Shown piece by piece: positions 16,344 to 25,960 of a stretch of 64,000 nucleotides of DNA. The notes beneath the pieces are model-generated. The model made no database searches. It had not been told where the DNA came from and was given only the letters and a program-made list of their open reading frames with translations. This DNA is from Kitasatospora herbaricolor (GTDB taxonomy: Bacteria; Actinomycetota; Actinomycetes; Streptomycetales; Streptomycetaceae). The number at the start of each line of letters is the position of its first letter. Position 1 is the stretch's first letter. The stretch spans positions 5,952,001 through 6,016,000 of the forward strand of contig NZ_JAUSVA010000002.1 of assembly GCF_030813695.1 (NCBI RefSeq), in the 5' to 3' direction. The position numbers and the translations under genes were made by a program.

Positions 16344-17528
16344 ATGCCATACCTGGACCATGCGGCGACCACGCCGATGCTGCCCGAGGCGATCGCCGCG
16401 ATGACGGCGCACCTCGGTGTCGTCGGCAACGCCTCCTCCCTGCACGCGGCCGGCCGGCGCGCCCGCCGCGTGGTCGAGGAGTCCCGGGAGTCGCTGGCGG
16501 AGGCGCTGGGCGCCCGGCCGAGCGAGATCGTTCTCACCGGTGGCGGCACCGAGTCCGACAACCTCGCGGTGAAGGGCCTCTACTGGGCCCGCCGCGGCGC
16601 CGACCCGGCCCGCACCCGGGTGCTGAGCAGCCCGGTCGAGCACCACGCGGTGCTGGACGCCGTCCACTGGCTCGCCGAGCACGAGGGCGCCCGGGTCGAG
16701 TACCTGCCGGTGGACGCCTACGGCCGGGTGCATCCGGCGGCGCTGCGCGAGGCGATCGAGGCCGACCCCGGCTCGGTGGCGCTGGTCACCGTGATGTGGG
16801 CCAACAACGAGGTCGGCACCGTCCAGCCGGTCGTCGAACTCGCGGCCGTCGCACGCGAGTACGGCATCCCGATGCACGCCGACGCGGTGCAGGCGCTCGG
16901 CCAGGTGCCGGTCTCCTTCGCCGAGTCCGGCCTGACCGCGCTCACCGTCACCGGCCACAAGATCGGCGGCCCGTACGGGATCGGCGCGCTGCTGCTCTCC
17001 CGCGGCGCCACCCCCGTCCCGCTGCTGCACGGCGGCGGCCAGGAGCGGGACGTCCGCTCCGGCACCCTGGACGCCCCCGCCGCGGCCGGCTTCGCCGCCG
17101 CCGCCCGGGTCGCGGTCGGGCGCCGGGCCGAGCACGCCGCGACCGTCGCCGCGCTGCGCGACGAACTGGTCGACGAGGTGCTCGCCGCGGTGCCCGACGC
17201 CGTGCTGAACGGCGACCCGGCCCCCGCCGGCCGGCTGCCCGCCAACGCGCACTTCTCCTTCCCCGGCTGCGAGGGCGACGCCCTGCTGATGCTGCTCGAC
17301 GCCCAGGGCATCGAGTGCTCCACCGGCTCGGCCTGCTCGGCCGGGGTGCCGCAGCCCAGCCACGTGCTGCTGGCGATGGGCGCCGACCCGCTGCTGGCCA
17401 GGGCCTCGCTGCGGTTCTCGCTCGGCCACACCTCCACCCGGGCGGACGTCGAGGCGCTCGCCGCGGCGATCGGCCCGGCCGTCCTGCGGGCCCGCAACGC
17501 CGGGGTCGCGGCGGCCGCCCGCCGCTGA
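16344..17528 (+). CDS. Cysteine desulfurase (NifS/IscS-type aminotransferase class V)
   Basis: A PLP enzyme that removes sulfur from cysteine and passes it on as a persulfide. It is 394 residues. It starts MPYLDHAATTPMLPEA, the standard IscS-like start. The PLP lysine is in VTGHKIGGPYGIGAL (around residue 205) and the catalytic cysteine in ECSTGSACSAGVPQPSHVL (around residue 329). The next gene is mnmA, the tRNA 2-thiouridylase, so the persulfide is probably used for tRNA s2U34 thiolation (context inference). A long upstream in-frame extension exists but lies in the regulatory region and is rejected. Confidence 0.94.
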   Translation: MPYLDHAATTPMLPEAIAAMTAHLGVVGNASSLHAAGRRARRVVEESRESLAEALGARPSEIVLTGGGTESDNLAVKGLYWARRGADPARTRVLSSPVEHHAVLDAVHWLAEHEGARVEYLPVDAYGRVHPAALREAIEADPGSVALVTVMWANNEVGTVQPVVELAAVAREYGIPMHADAVQALGQVPVSFAESGLTALTVTGHKIGGPYGIGALLLSRGATPVPLLHGGGQERDVRSGTLDAPAAAGFAAAARVAVGRRAEHAATVAALRDELVDEVLAAVPDAVLNGDPAPAGRLPANAHFSFPGCEGDALLMLLDAQGIECSTGSACSAGVPQPSHVLLAMGADPLLARASLRFSLGHTSTRADVEALAAAIGPAVLRARNAGVAAAARR

Positions 17529-17676
17529 GCCCTCCGCCGGCCCGGCCGCTGCCCCGCCGTACGGCGCCGGACGTGACGCCGGGCACACGGCACCCGCCCG
17601 CCCCCCCGGCGCCCGGGCCGGCCCGCGGTCATTGCCGTCGGGGCGGCGAGGAGCACCCCGTACTCTTGGAGGCATC

Positions 17677-18831
17677 ATGACTGAATTCCCGGGTGCCCCC
17701 ACTGGTCCGAGCCCGATCGACGCGGCGGGCGGCCGCCGCCTGCGCGTGCTGGCCGCGATGTCCGGCGGCGTCGACTCCGCCGTCGCCGCCGCCCGCGCCG
17801 CCGAGGCCGGCCACGAGGTGACCGGCGTGCACCTCGCGCTCTCCGCCAACCCGCAGTCCTTCCGGACCGGCGCGCGCGGCTGCTGCACCATCGAGGACTC
17901 CCGGGACGCCCGCCGGGCCGCCGACGTGATCGGCATCCCGTTCTACGTCTGGGACCTCGCCGAGCGCTTCCGCGAGGACGTGATCGACGACTTCGTCGCC
18001 GAGTACGCGGCCGGCCGCACCCCCAACCCCTGCCTGCGCTGCAACGAGAAGATCAAGTTCGCGGCGCTGCTGGACAAGGCGATCGCGCTCGGCTTCGACG
18101 CCGTCTGCACCGGCCACTACGCCCGGATCGTCGACCTGCCCACCGGCGAGCGCGAGTTGCACCGCGCCGTCGACGCGGCCAAGGACCAGAGCTACGTCCT
18201 CGGCGTGCTCGACGCCGACCAGCTCGCCCACTCGCTCTTCCCGCTCGGCGACACCACCAAGGACGTCATCCGCGAGGAGGCCGAGCGCCGGGGCCTGGCC
18301 GTCGCGAAGAAGCCCGACAGCCACGACATCTGCTTCATCGCCGACGGCGACACCCAGGGCTTCCTCGCCAAGCACCTCGGCACCGCCACCGGCGACATCG
18401 TCGACGCGGACGGCACCAAGCTCGGCGAGCACGACGGCGCCTACGGCTTCACCATCGGCCAGCGCAAGGGCCTGCGGATCGGGCGGCCCGCCGCCGACGG
18501 CAAGCCGCGCTACGTGCTGGACATCTCGCCGGTGGACAACACCGTCACGGTCGGCCCGGTCGAGGGCCTGGACGTGCTGTCGCTCACCGCGATCCGCCCC
18601 CGCTGGTGCTCCGGCGTGCCCGCCGCCGACGGCCGCTACACCGCCCAGCTGCGCGCCCACGGCGAGGAGGTGCCGGTGAGCGCGGCCGTCGTCGACGGCG
18701 AGCTGCGGGTCGAGCTGGACACCCCCGCCCGGGGCATCGCCCCCGGCCAGGCCGTGGTGCTGTACGACGGCACCCGGGTGGTCGGCTCGGCCACCATCGC
18801 GGCCACCGAGCGGCGGGTCGTCAACGCCTGA
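17677..18831 (+). CDS. mnmA: tRNA-specific 2-thiouridylase
   Basis: It activates U34 of tRNA Lys/Glu/Gln with ATP and inserts sulfur. It is 384 residues. The PP-loop is MSGGVDSAVAA (around residue 28). The two catalytic cysteines are in TPNPCLRCNEKIKF (about residue 117) and SHDICFIADGD (about residue 218). C-terminal beta-barrel segments YGFTIGQRKGLRIG and YVLDISPVDNTVTVG follow. The ATG at 17677 has TTGGAGG at the right distance. It follows the cysteine desulfurase gene, its likely sulfur donor. Confidence 0.96.
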   Translation: MTEFPGAPTGPSPIDAAGGRRLRVLAAMSGGVDSAVAAARAAEAGHEVTGVHLALSANPQSFRTGARGCCTIEDSRDARRAADVIGIPFYVWDLAERFREDVIDDFVAEYAAGRTPNPCLRCNEKIKFAALLDKAIALGFDAVCTGHYARIVDLPTGERELHRAVDAAKDQSYVLGVLDADQLAHSLFPLGDTTKDVIREEAERRGLAVAKKPDSHDICFIADGDTQGFLAKHLGTATGDIVDADGTKLGEHDGAYGFTIGQRKGLRIGRPAADGKPRYVLDISPVDNTVTVGPVEGLDVLSLTAIRPRWCSGVPAADGRYTAQLRAHGEEVPVSAAVVDGELRVELDTPARGIAPGQAVVLYDGTRVVGSATIAATERRVVNA

Positions 18832-18919
18832 GCCGGTCCGGCGCGGCCCCGGCCGGCGCCCGGTACGGCCCTGAACCACCAAGATCGCGGCCCCGCGGCC
18901 GCGGCGGACCTGGGGAACC

Positions 18920-19450
18920 ATGAACATCACCGTCTTCTGCTCCGCGTTCTCGCTCGACGAGCGCTACACCGAGCCGGCCGCCGAGTTCGCCCGGCTGCTC
19001 GGTGGGCGCGGCCACACCCTGGTCTGGGGGGGCTCGCACGCCGGCCTGATGGGCCTGCTCGCCGACGGCGTCAAGGAGGCCGGCGGCCGGCTGGTCGGCA
19101 TCTCCGTCGAGATGCTCGCCCACAAGGCCTACGAGGGCGCGGACGAACTGGTCACCACCCGTGACCTGGCCGAGCGCAAGGCCCAGCTGCTGGCCCGGGC
19201 GGACGCCGTGGTGGTGCTGGTCGGCGGTCTCGGCACGCTGGACGAGGTCACCGAGGTGCTGGAGCTGAAGAAGCACGCCCTGCACGACAAGCCGGTCGTG
19301 GTGCTCGACACCGACGGCTTCTACGAGGGCCTGCGCCTGCAACTGCAGCGGATGGACCAGGAGGGCTTCCTGCCCCGGCCGCTGGCCGAGCTGATCACCT
19401 TCACCGCCGACCCGGCCGAGGTGTTCACCCACCTCGAAGCCCGCGACTGA
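18920..19450 (+). CDS. LOG/TIGR00730-like Rossmann-fold protein
   Basis: A 176-residue protein beginning MNITVFCSAFSLDERYTEPAAEFARLL. It has the nucleotide-binding GGSHAGLMGLLADGV segment typical of LOG (cytokinin riboside phosphoribohydrolase) proteins. The catalytic motif PGGxGTxxE appears as VGGLGTLDE: the proline is replaced by valine but the Gly-Gly-x-Gly-Thr and Glu are kept. The ATG at 18920 has GGGGAA upstream. The substrate is probably a nucleoside monophosphate (family knowledge); cytokinin activity is not implied. Confidence 0.8.
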   Translation: MNITVFCSAFSLDERYTEPAAEFARLLGGRGHTLVWGGSHAGLMGLLADGVKEAGGRLVGISVEMLAHKAYEGADELVTTRDLAERKAQLLARADAVVVLVGGLGTLDEVTEVLELKKHALHDKPVVVLDTDGFYEGLRLQLQRMDQEGFLPRPLAELITFTADPAEVFTHLEARD

Positions 19451-19464
19451 GAGCGACCCCGATC

Positions 19465-20154
19465 ATGGGAAATCATCTGATCACCGGCGCCGGATCCGGC
19501 ATCGGCGCCGTCGTCGCCGAGCGGCTCGCCGAGCGCGGCGAGAACCTCTGGCTGTTCGCCCGCAACGCCCGGCGGGCCGCCGAGCTGCGCGAGCGCTTCC
19601 CCACCGCCCGGACCCTGGTCGCCGACCTCGCCGACCCGGCCAAGCTCTCCTGGACCCTCGGTCAGCAGGAGCTCCCGGTCGAGATCGACTCCCTGCTGCA
19701 CATCGCGGGCGTCGTCCAGCTGGGTGAGATCGGGGACCTCCCGGTCAAGGCCTGGCAGGAGCAGCTGAACGTCAACCTGGTCGCCCCGGCCGAGCTGACC
19801 CGGCTGGTGCTCCCCTCGGTGCGGCTGGTCCGCGGCCACGTGGTCTTCGTCAACTCCGGCGCCGGCCTGACCGCGCACGCCAACTGGGGCGGCTACGCGG
19901 CCAGCAAGTTCGGCCTGCGGGCGCTCGCCGACGCGCTGCGCGCCGAGGAGCACGGCAACGGCGTCCGGGTCACCTCGGTGTACCCCGGCCGCACCGCCAC
20001 CATGATGCAGGTCAAGGTGCACCAGCAGGAGGGCAAGGAGTACGAGCCCGAGCGCTGGATCGACCCGGAGTCGGTGGCCAAGGCCGTGCTGACCGCGCTC
20101 GACCTGCCGCGCGACGCCGAGATCACCGAGATCACCGTCCGCCCCGGCCGCTGA
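19465..20154 (+). CDS. Short-chain dehydrogenase/reductase
   Basis: A 229-residue classical SDR. The cofactor motif TGAGSGIG sits at residues 7-14. The Asn of LHIAGV (in place of NNAG), the serine of VNSGAG and the YAASK catalytic pair are present. It starts with ATG 19465, 14 nt after the LOG-like gene, so the two are probably co-transcribed. The substrate is not predictable. The PGRTATMM segment after the active site is typical of SDRs close to SCO5490-type proteins (memory, uncertain). Confidence 0.88.
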   Translation: MGNHLITGAGSGIGAVVAERLAERGENLWLFARNARRAAELRERFPTARTLVADLADPAKLSWTLGQQELPVEIDSLLHIAGVVQLGEIGDLPVKAWQEQLNVNLVAPAELTRLVLPSVRLVRGHVVFVNSGAGLTAHANWGGYAASKFGLRALADALRAEEHGNGVRVTSVYPGRTATMMQVKVHQQEGKEYEPERWIDPESVAKAVLTALDLPRDAEITEITVRPGR

Positions 20155-20211
20155 CACCGCCGGGGCCCTGCCGGGCCGCCGGGTCCGGGCCCGGCCGGGG
20201 CCCGGACGCCG

Positions 20212-20217
20212 TAGGCT
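20212..20217 (+). promoter_or_regulatory. -10 box (TAGGCT) of the MetE-C-like gene, probably leaderless
   Basis: TAGGCT ends 7 nt before the GTG at 20225 and no ribosome site lies between them, which fits transcription starting at the start codon. Confidence 0.5.
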
Positions 20218-20224
20218 TCGCGGG

Positions 20225-21307
20225 GTGAGCAGCGAAGACGCACCCCTCGACCCGCAGGCCTTCCCGGAGCTGTACGGCGCCGCCACCGGCGTCGGCTCGA
20301 TGCCCGGCACCGACGCCCGGGAGGCCGCCAGGACGTCGGTCGGCGCCCTGGAGCACCTCCCGTTCCTGCCGGAGCTGCCCGCCCGCGGGCCCGGCGCCGA
20401 CATGATCGGACGCGGGGCGGGTCTGCTGGTCGAGCTGTTCGCGCAGACCGAGCCGAGCGGCTGGCGGTTCGCCGACCGCCCCGGGCGCGACACCCGGCGG
20501 GCCCACTCCTGGCTGGGCGAGGACCTGGACGCCCTGGAGGAGTTCACCCAGGGGCACCGGGGCGCGCTCAAGGTGCAGGCGGTGGGCCCCTGGACGCTGG
20601 CCGCCTCGATCGAGCTGCGCAACGGCGAGAAGGCGCTCCGTGACCGCGGCGCCTGCCGGGGCATCGCCGACTCCCTCACCGAAGGCCTGCGCCGCCACCT
20701 GGAGGACGTCCGCCGCCGGGTGCCCGGCGCGCAGGTCGTCCTGCAGCTCGACGAGCCCTCGCTGCCCGCCGTGCTGGCCGGCGGCGTGAAGACGGCGAGC
20801 GGCTTCCAGCGGCTGCGCTCGGTCGACCGGCAGGTCGCCGAGGAGCTGCTGCGCGGGGTGATCTCCCGGCTGGACGTCCCGGTGGTGGTGCACTGCTGCG
20901 CCCCGCAGGTGCCGATCCCGCTGCTGCGCCGGGCGGGCGCGGCCGGAGTCTCGCTGGACTTCTCGTTCCTGACGGAGCGTGAGGACGAGGACCTGGGCGA
21001 GGCGATCGAGGCCGGCACCCGGATCCTGGCCGGCGTGGTGCCGTCCACCGAGCCGGCCGCGGTGCCCGCGCCGCCCGGCGCCCGGCCCCGGGCGGCCGCT
21101 CAATCAGCGGGAGTGTCAGACCCTGCCGGTAGTGTCCAGGGTGTCAGGACGTTGTGGCGCAGGCTCGGGCTGGCCCCGGAACTCCTGGGCCGCCAGGTGC
21201 TGGTGACACCGTCCTGCGGGCTGGCGGGGGCGAGCCCCGCGTACGCGCGCACCGCGCTGTCACACAGCGTGAGGGCGGCGCGGAGCCTGGTGGACAATCC
21301 GGAGTGA
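20225..21307 (+). CDS. Cobalamin-independent methionine synthase C-terminal-domain (MetE-C-like) protein
   Basis: A 360-residue single-barrel protein. ATGVGSMPGTDAREAARTSVGALEHLPFLPELPARGP is the usual start of the actinobacterial methionine synthase, vitamin-B12 independent, family. Zinc-ligand segments VVVHCCAPQ (about residue 222) and VTPSCGLAG (about residue 332) are present, as in MetE and core MetE. Whether it methylates homocysteine itself is not settled for this family. Start is GTG 20225, next to a -10 box. It is followed 18 nt later by ligA, so they may share a transcript. Confidence 0.85.
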   Translation: MSSEDAPLDPQAFPELYGAATGVGSMPGTDAREAARTSVGALEHLPFLPELPARGPGADMIGRGAGLLVELFAQTEPSGWRFADRPGRDTRRAHSWLGEDLDALEEFTQGHRGALKVQAVGPWTLAASIELRNGEKALRDRGACRGIADSLTEGLRRHLEDVRRRVPGAQVVLQLDEPSLPAVLAGGVKTASGFQRLRSVDRQVAEELLRGVISRLDVPVVVHCCAPQVPIPLLRRAGAAGVSLDFSFLTEREDEDLGEAIEAGTRILAGVVPSTEPAAVPAPPGARPRAAAQSAGVSDPAGSVQGVRTLWRRLGLAPELLGRQVLVTPSCGLAGASPAYARTALSHSVRAARSLVDNPE

Positions 21308-21325
21308 GACGGTAGGAGGCTTGCA

Positions 21326-23725
21326 GTGGTGGCTGTCGAGGGCTGGGAGGAGATCCCGCCGGAGGTGCGCAGGCGGCACGCCGAACTGGCGGCCGAGATC
21401 GAGGACCACCGCACCCGGTACTACGAGCAGGACGCGCCCGTCGTCAGCGACGCCGAGTTCGACGCCCTGATGCGCGAGCTGGAGGCACTGGAGGGGGAGC
21501 ACCCCGCGCTGGTCACCCCCGACTCGCCCTCGCAGAAGGTCGGCGGCGGCGCCGCCGAGGGCTTCACCAAGGTCGAGCACCGGGAGCGGCTGCTCAGCCT
21601 GGACAACGCGATGGACGACGAGGAACTGTCCGGCTGGGCCGAGCGGGTGGCCCGCGAGCTGGACGGCCTCGACTACCACTACCTGTGCGAGCTCAAGGTC
21701 GACGGCCTGGCCGTCAACCTCACCTACGAGCACGGCCGGCTGGTGCTGGCCGCCACCCGCGGCACCGGCCGGGTCGGCGAGGACATCACCGCCAACGTCC
21801 GCACCATCAAGGAGATCCCGCACCAGCTCGCCGGCGAGGACATCCCCGAGCTGGTCGAGATCCGCGGCGAGGTGTACCTGCCGACCGAGGCCTTCGCCGA
21901 GCTCAACGCCTCCTTCGCGGCGGAGAACGAGCGCCGCCGGCTGGAGAACGAGGAGCGCGCCAAGGAGGGCCGGCGCCCGCACGCCATGGTGAAGCTCTTC
22001 GCCAACCCGCGCAACGCCGCCGCCGGATCGCTGCGCCAGAAGGACCCGCTGGTCACCGCCGCGCGGCCGCTGCACATGGTGGTGCACGGCATCGGCGCCC
22101 GGGTGGGCTTCGACATCGACTGCCAGTCGCACGCCTACCGGCTGCTGGAGGGCTGGGGCCTGCCCACCGCCCGGCACAACCGGGTGGTCGGGACGCTGGA
22201 GGAGGTCCGGGCGTTCATCGGCCAGTACGGCGAGCAGCGGCACTCGGTCGAGCACGAGATCGACGGTGTGGTCGTCAAGGTGGACGAGATCGCCCTGCAG
22301 GGCCGGCTCGGCTCCACGTCCAAGTCGCCGCGCTGGGCGATCGCCTGGAAGTACCCGCCGGAGGAGGTCACCGCCAAGCTGGCCCGGATTCAGGTCGGCA
22401 TCGGCCGCACCGGCCGCGCCACCCCGTTCGCGGTGCTCGCCGAGCCGGTGAAGGTGGCCGGCTCGATGGTCCAGTACGCGACGCTGCACAACCAGCAGGT
22501 GGTGAAGGCCAAGGGCGTGCTGCTCGGCGACACCGTGGTGCTGCGCAAGGCGGGGGACGTCATCCCCGAGATCCTCGGCCCGGTGGAGGACCTGCGCGAC
22601 GGCACCGAGCAGGAGTTCGTGATGCCCTCGCACTGCCACGAGTGCGGCACCGAACTGCGCCCGATGTCCGAGGGCGACATCGACCTGCGCTGCCCCAACG
22701 CCCGGTTCTGCCCGGCCCAGGTCCGGGAGCGGATCGCCTACCTGGGCGGCCGCGAGTCGCTGGACGTCGACGGCCTCGGCTACGTCGCCGCGACGGCGCT
22801 CACCCAGCCGCTGGAGCCCGCCGAGGCGCCGGTCGGCAACGAGGGCGACATCTTCGGCCTGACCCTGGAGCAGCTCCTGCCGATCAAGGTCAAGGTCCGC
22901 GACCAGAAGTCCGGCATGCCCAAGCTGGACGACCGGACGGGCGAGGAGAAGGTCATGACCTTCTTCGCCAACCTGAAGGGCGAGCCCAAGAAGTCGGCCG
23001 CCCTGCTGCTGGAGAACCTCGACAAGGCCAAGGACCGCCCGCTCTGGCGGTACGTCAACGGCCTGTCGATCCGGCACGTCGGCCCGGTCGCCGCCCAGGC
23101 GCTGGCCGCCGAGTTCCGCGACCTGGACCGGATCTTCGCCGCCACCGAGGAGGAGCTGGCCGCCGCCGAGGGCGTCGGACCGACCATCGCCCGGGCCATC
23201 CGCGAGTGGTACGAGGAGGACTGGCACCGGGAGATCCTGGAGAAGTGGCGGGCCGCCGGGGTGGTCTTCACCGAGGCCGCCGCCGAGGAGCAGGGCCCGC
23301 GCCCGCTGGAGGGCCTGACGCTGGTGGTCACCGGCACGCTGGCCGGCCACACCCGGGACGGCGCCAAGGAGGCGCTGACCTCGCGCGGGGCCAAGGTCAC
23401 CGGCTCGGTGTCCAAGAAGACCGACTTCGTGGTGGCCGGCGACAACCCGGGCTCCAAGTACGACAAGGCCGTCCAGCTGGGCCTGCCGGTGCTGGACGAC
23501 GCCGGGTTCGCCGTCCTGCTGGAGAGCGGCCCGCAGGCGGCCCGGGCCCACCTCGGCCTGCCGGAGCAGGCGCAGACCCCGGAGCCCGCGGCCAAGCCGG
23601 CCGCCCGGCGCAGGGCCAAGGCGTCCGCCCCCGAGGGGGAGACCGGCGCCGAGGCGGCCCCGGACGCGGCCGAGCAGCCGGCCGGGCCGGCCTCCGAGGT
23701 GCCCGGGCAGCCCGCCGAGCAGTGA
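21326..23725 (+). CDS. ligA: NAD-dependent DNA ligase
   Basis: It seals nicks in replication and repair using NAD. It is 799 residues. The adenylated lysine is in CELKVDGLAVNLTY (around residue 124); the adenylation and OB domains follow; the four-cysteine zinc finger is HCHECGTEL...LRCPNARFCPAQ (about 435-460). Helix-hairpin-helix repeats lie at about 500-630 and a BRCT domain at about 660-740 (LEGLTLVVTGTLAGHTRDGAKEAL). The last 60 residues are an Ala/Pro/Glu-rich tail beyond the usual end. The start is the first of two GTG codons, after TAGGAGG. It is followed by a long-loop hairpin terminator. Confidence 0.97.
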   Translation: MVAVEGWEEIPPEVRRRHAELAAEIEDHRTRYYEQDAPVVSDAEFDALMRELEALEGEHPALVTPDSPSQKVGGGAAEGFTKVEHRERLLSLDNAMDDEELSGWAERVARELDGLDYHYLCELKVDGLAVNLTYEHGRLVLAATRGTGRVGEDITANVRTIKEIPHQLAGEDIPELVEIRGEVYLPTEAFAELNASFAAENERRRLENEERAKEGRRPHAMVKLFANPRNAAAGSLRQKDPLVTAARPLHMVVHGIGARVGFDIDCQSHAYRLLEGWGLPTARHNRVVGTLEEVRAFIGQYGEQRHSVEHEIDGVVVKVDEIALQGRLGSTSKSPRWAIAWKYPPEEVTAKLARIQVGIGRTGRATPFAVLAEPVKVAGSMVQYATLHNQQVVKAKGVLLGDTVVLRKAGDVIPEILGPVEDLRDGTEQEFVMPSHCHECGTELRPMSEGDIDLRCPNARFCPAQVRERIAYLGGRESLDVDGLGYVAATALTQPLEPAEAPVGNEGDIFGLTLEQLLPIKVKVRDQKSGMPKLDDRTGEEKVMTFFANLKGEPKKSAALLLENLDKAKDRPLWRYVNGLSIRHVGPVAAQALAAEFRDLDRIFAATEEELAAAEGVGPTIARAIREWYEEDWHREILEKWRAAGVVFTEAAAEEQGPRPLEGLTLVVTGTLAGHTRDGAKEALTSRGAKVTGSVSKKTDFVVAGDNPGSKYDKAVQLGLPVLDDAGFAVLLESGPQAARAHLGLPEQAQTPEPAAKPAARRRAKASAPEGETGAEAAPDAAEQPAGPASEVPGQPAEQ

Positions 23726-23732
23726 CCGGCAG

Positions 23733-23789
23733 TGCCCGCCGCCGTCCTGAGAGGGCGTCACTTTCGCCCGGCAGCGGCGGCGGCGGGCA
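23733..23789 (+). terminator. Hairpin after ligA
   Basis: TGCCCGCCGCCG (23733-23744) pairs perfectly with CGGCGGCGGGCA (23778-23789) across a 33-nt loop that starts 8 nt after the ligA stop. Confidence 0.6.
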
Positions 23790-24022
23790 TTCTGTCACTG
23801 TGCCCTTGCGCACATCCGTGCGGCATTCCCGGTTGCCCGAAAGTCTGCCCTTCCGGTGGGCCCCGGCTTACCCTGGTGCCCAACAGAGTGTCAGCAGGGG
23901 TGGGGGCACCGGCTGAGCCGGTATCCGCGGGGCCGCTCCATGCCCGGCAGCTGCCGGCGCCGGCGAGGTGCCTCACCGTAAGGCGGCCTGAAACGGGGCG
24001 GGCCCGACGGAGGACAGGGCTT

Positions 24023-25801
24023 ATGGATCGTACGACCGGCGGCGCGCCCACACGCCCGCCGCAGGGGGTGGCGGGTGCGGTCCTGCTGCTCGGCGTGCTG
24101 CTGGCCGGGGCGGCGCCGCTGATCCCGCTGGCCGTCCTGGTCTACCGCTACGAGCCCGAGCTGCTGCCGCTCTTCGCGGTGCCGCTGGCCGTCCTGGTCG
24201 CGGCCTGGCGGATCGCCCGGGACCGCGCACGGGATCAACTCACCGACCCGCTGACCGATCTGCCGAACCGTCAGGCACTGCTGCTGGCCACCCAGGAGGC
24301 GATCGCCGACCACGGCGACAACTACAGCGTCGGGCTCATCCTGCTGGACCTCGACCGGTTCCGCTCGCTCAACGACACCCTCGGGCACACCGCCGGCGAC
24401 CGGCTGCTGGTGCACATCGCCCGCCGGCTGCACCGGGCGCTGCGCCCCGGCGCCCCGAGCGGCCTGGGCGGCGAGTCCGTCGACGACGCCTTCGCCGCCC
24501 TCTCGCCGCCCGAGCGCGGCAGCAGCAGGCCGGTGGTGGCCCGGATGGGCGGCGACGAGTTCGCCGTGCTGATGCCCGGCATCGGCTGCCCGGACACCCT
24601 GGAACGGGTCGCCAAGACGCTGATCGCCGAGCTGGCCGCCCCGATCCGGCTGGACGGCCTGCTGCTGGTGCTGGAGGCCAGCGCCGGCGTCTGCGTCTAC
24701 CCCGAGCACGCGCAGGACGCCGAGTCGCTGCTGCGCCGGGCCGACGTGGCGATGGGCCACGCCCAGCGCGGCCGCAGCGGCGTGGAGCGCTACGACGAGT
24801 CCCAGGACGCCGACACGCCGTACCGGATCGGACTCCTGGGCGATCTCCGCCGCGCCCTGGAGACCCGTGAGGTGCAGCTGCACTACCAGCCGAAGGTGGC
24901 ATTCGACGGCCGGGTGGTGGGCCTGGAGGCGCTGCTGCGCTGGGAGCGGCCCGGCCAGGGCAGGGTCTCGCCGGACGAGTTCGTCGGGCTGGCCGAGTCC
25001 AGCGGGCTGATGCCCCGGCTGACCGACTACGTGCTGGAGTCGGCGGTCGGCCAGCTGGCCCTCTGGCGGGGGCAGGGCCTGCAGGTCCAGGTCGCCGTCA
25101 ACGTCTCGCCGCGCGACGTCCTCAACCCGGGCTTCGCCCAGCGGGTCGCCGGGCACCTGGTCCGGCACGGCGTGCCGGCCCACGCCCTGCAGCTGGAGAT
25201 CACCGAGCGGCTGCTGCTGGACGACTCCCGGCTGGCCGCGGAGACCCTCGCCGAGCTGCGCGAGTACGGCGTCGGGATGTCCCTGGACGACTTCGGCACC
25301 GGGTACTCCTCGCTGGTCAGGCTGCGCAGCCTGCCGGTCGGCGAGCTGAAGATAGACCGCTCCTTCGTCTCCCGGATGGTCGCCGACGACCACGACGCGG
25401 CGGTGGTGCGCTGCTCCGTGGAACTGGCCCACTCGCTGGGACTGACGGTCGTGGCCGAGGGCGTCGAGGACGACGAGACCTGGGAGCGGCTGCACTCGAT
25501 GGGGGTGGACGCCGTCCAGGGCTGGCTGGTGTCGGCGGCGCTGCCGGCCGAGCAGGCCACCGCCTGGCTGCGGGTGCACCGCACTGGCGCGCCGCCGGTC
25601 GAGCGGATGGCGCCGCCCGCCGCGCTGCCCGCGCCGCTGCCGGCGCTGCCCCCGCAGCTGGGTGCCGGCCTCGCCTCCGGGCTGGCCGCGGGCCTGTCAT
25701 CGGCGCTGCCGCCGAGTCGCTGGCAGCAGGTCGGCCAGCCCGTCCAGGCGGTGCAGGCGGAGATAGCGGCGGCCGTCCCGCCGCCGGCGAACCGGGCCTG
25801 A
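24023..25801 (+). CDS. Membrane GGDEF-EAL protein, RmdB-like c-di-GMP phosphodiesterase
   Basis: A 592-residue c-di-GMP enzyme. Two membrane helices lie at about 15-35 and 42-62. The GGDEF domain (about 75-230) has an intact GGDEF (about residue 177). The EAL domain (about 265-510) keeps EAL (in VGLEALLRW), LQLEITERLLLDD, DDFGTGYSSL and AEGVED, so the phosphodiesterase residues look complete. A Pro/Ala-rich tail of 60 residues follows. The ATG at 24023 has GGAGGA 9 nt upstream. Position between ligA and gatC and the architecture match RmdB (SCO5495 from memory), a developmental phosphodiesterase of Streptomyces; orthology is inference. Confidence 0.88.
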   Translation: MDRTTGGAPTRPPQGVAGAVLLLGVLLAGAAPLIPLAVLVYRYEPELLPLFAVPLAVLVAAWRIARDRARDQLTDPLTDLPNRQALLLATQEAIADHGDNYSVGLILLDLDRFRSLNDTLGHTAGDRLLVHIARRLHRALRPGAPSGLGGESVDDAFAALSPPERGSSRPVVARMGGDEFAVLMPGIGCPDTLERVAKTLIAELAAPIRLDGLLLVLEASAGVCVYPEHAQDAESLLRRADVAMGHAQRGRSGVERYDESQDADTPYRIGLLGDLRRALETREVQLHYQPKVAFDGRVVGLEALLRWERPGQGRVSPDEFVGLAESSGLMPRLTDYVLESAVGQLALWRGQGLQVQVAVNVSPRDVLNPGFAQRVAGHLVRHGVPAHALQLEITERLLLDDSRLAAETLAELREYGVGMSLDDFGTGYSSLVRLRSLPVGELKIDRSFVSRMVADDHDAAVVRCSVELAHSLGLTVVAEGVEDDETWERLHSMGVDAVQGWLVSAALPAEQATAWLRVHRTGAPPVERMAPPAALPAPLPALPPQLGAGLASGLAAGLSSALPPSRWQQVGQPVQAVQAEIAAAVPPPANRA

Positions 25802-25836
25802 CGCCGTCGCGTGGCCGGTGGCGGGGCGGCGCCCCA

Positions 25837-25842
25837 TAGGAT
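25837..25842 (+). promoter_or_regulatory. Candidate -10 box (TAGGAT) for gatC
   Basis: TAGGAT fits the TAnnnT consensus and lies 119 nt before the gatC ATG. No TTGAC -35 is visible. Confidence 0.4.
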
Positions 25843-25960
25843 GGGGCCCACAGACCACCAGGACGGTCAGGTCGGGCGGCGGTGCCGCCGGCTCCCGTCC
25901 GGCCGGGTGCCGTGTCGACACGGCTCCGGCTCCACCAGAACTCACCTTGAGGATCGCTGC

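Noticed and set aside
21260..23761. 833-codon minus-strand ORF opposite ligA
   Set aside because: Leu/Gly/Val-rich shadow of ligA, without recognisable motifs.
23732..24022. 97-residue extension of the RmdB-like protein
   Set aside because: It runs through the ligA terminator; ATG 24023 has a good ribosome site and the first membrane helix follows it.
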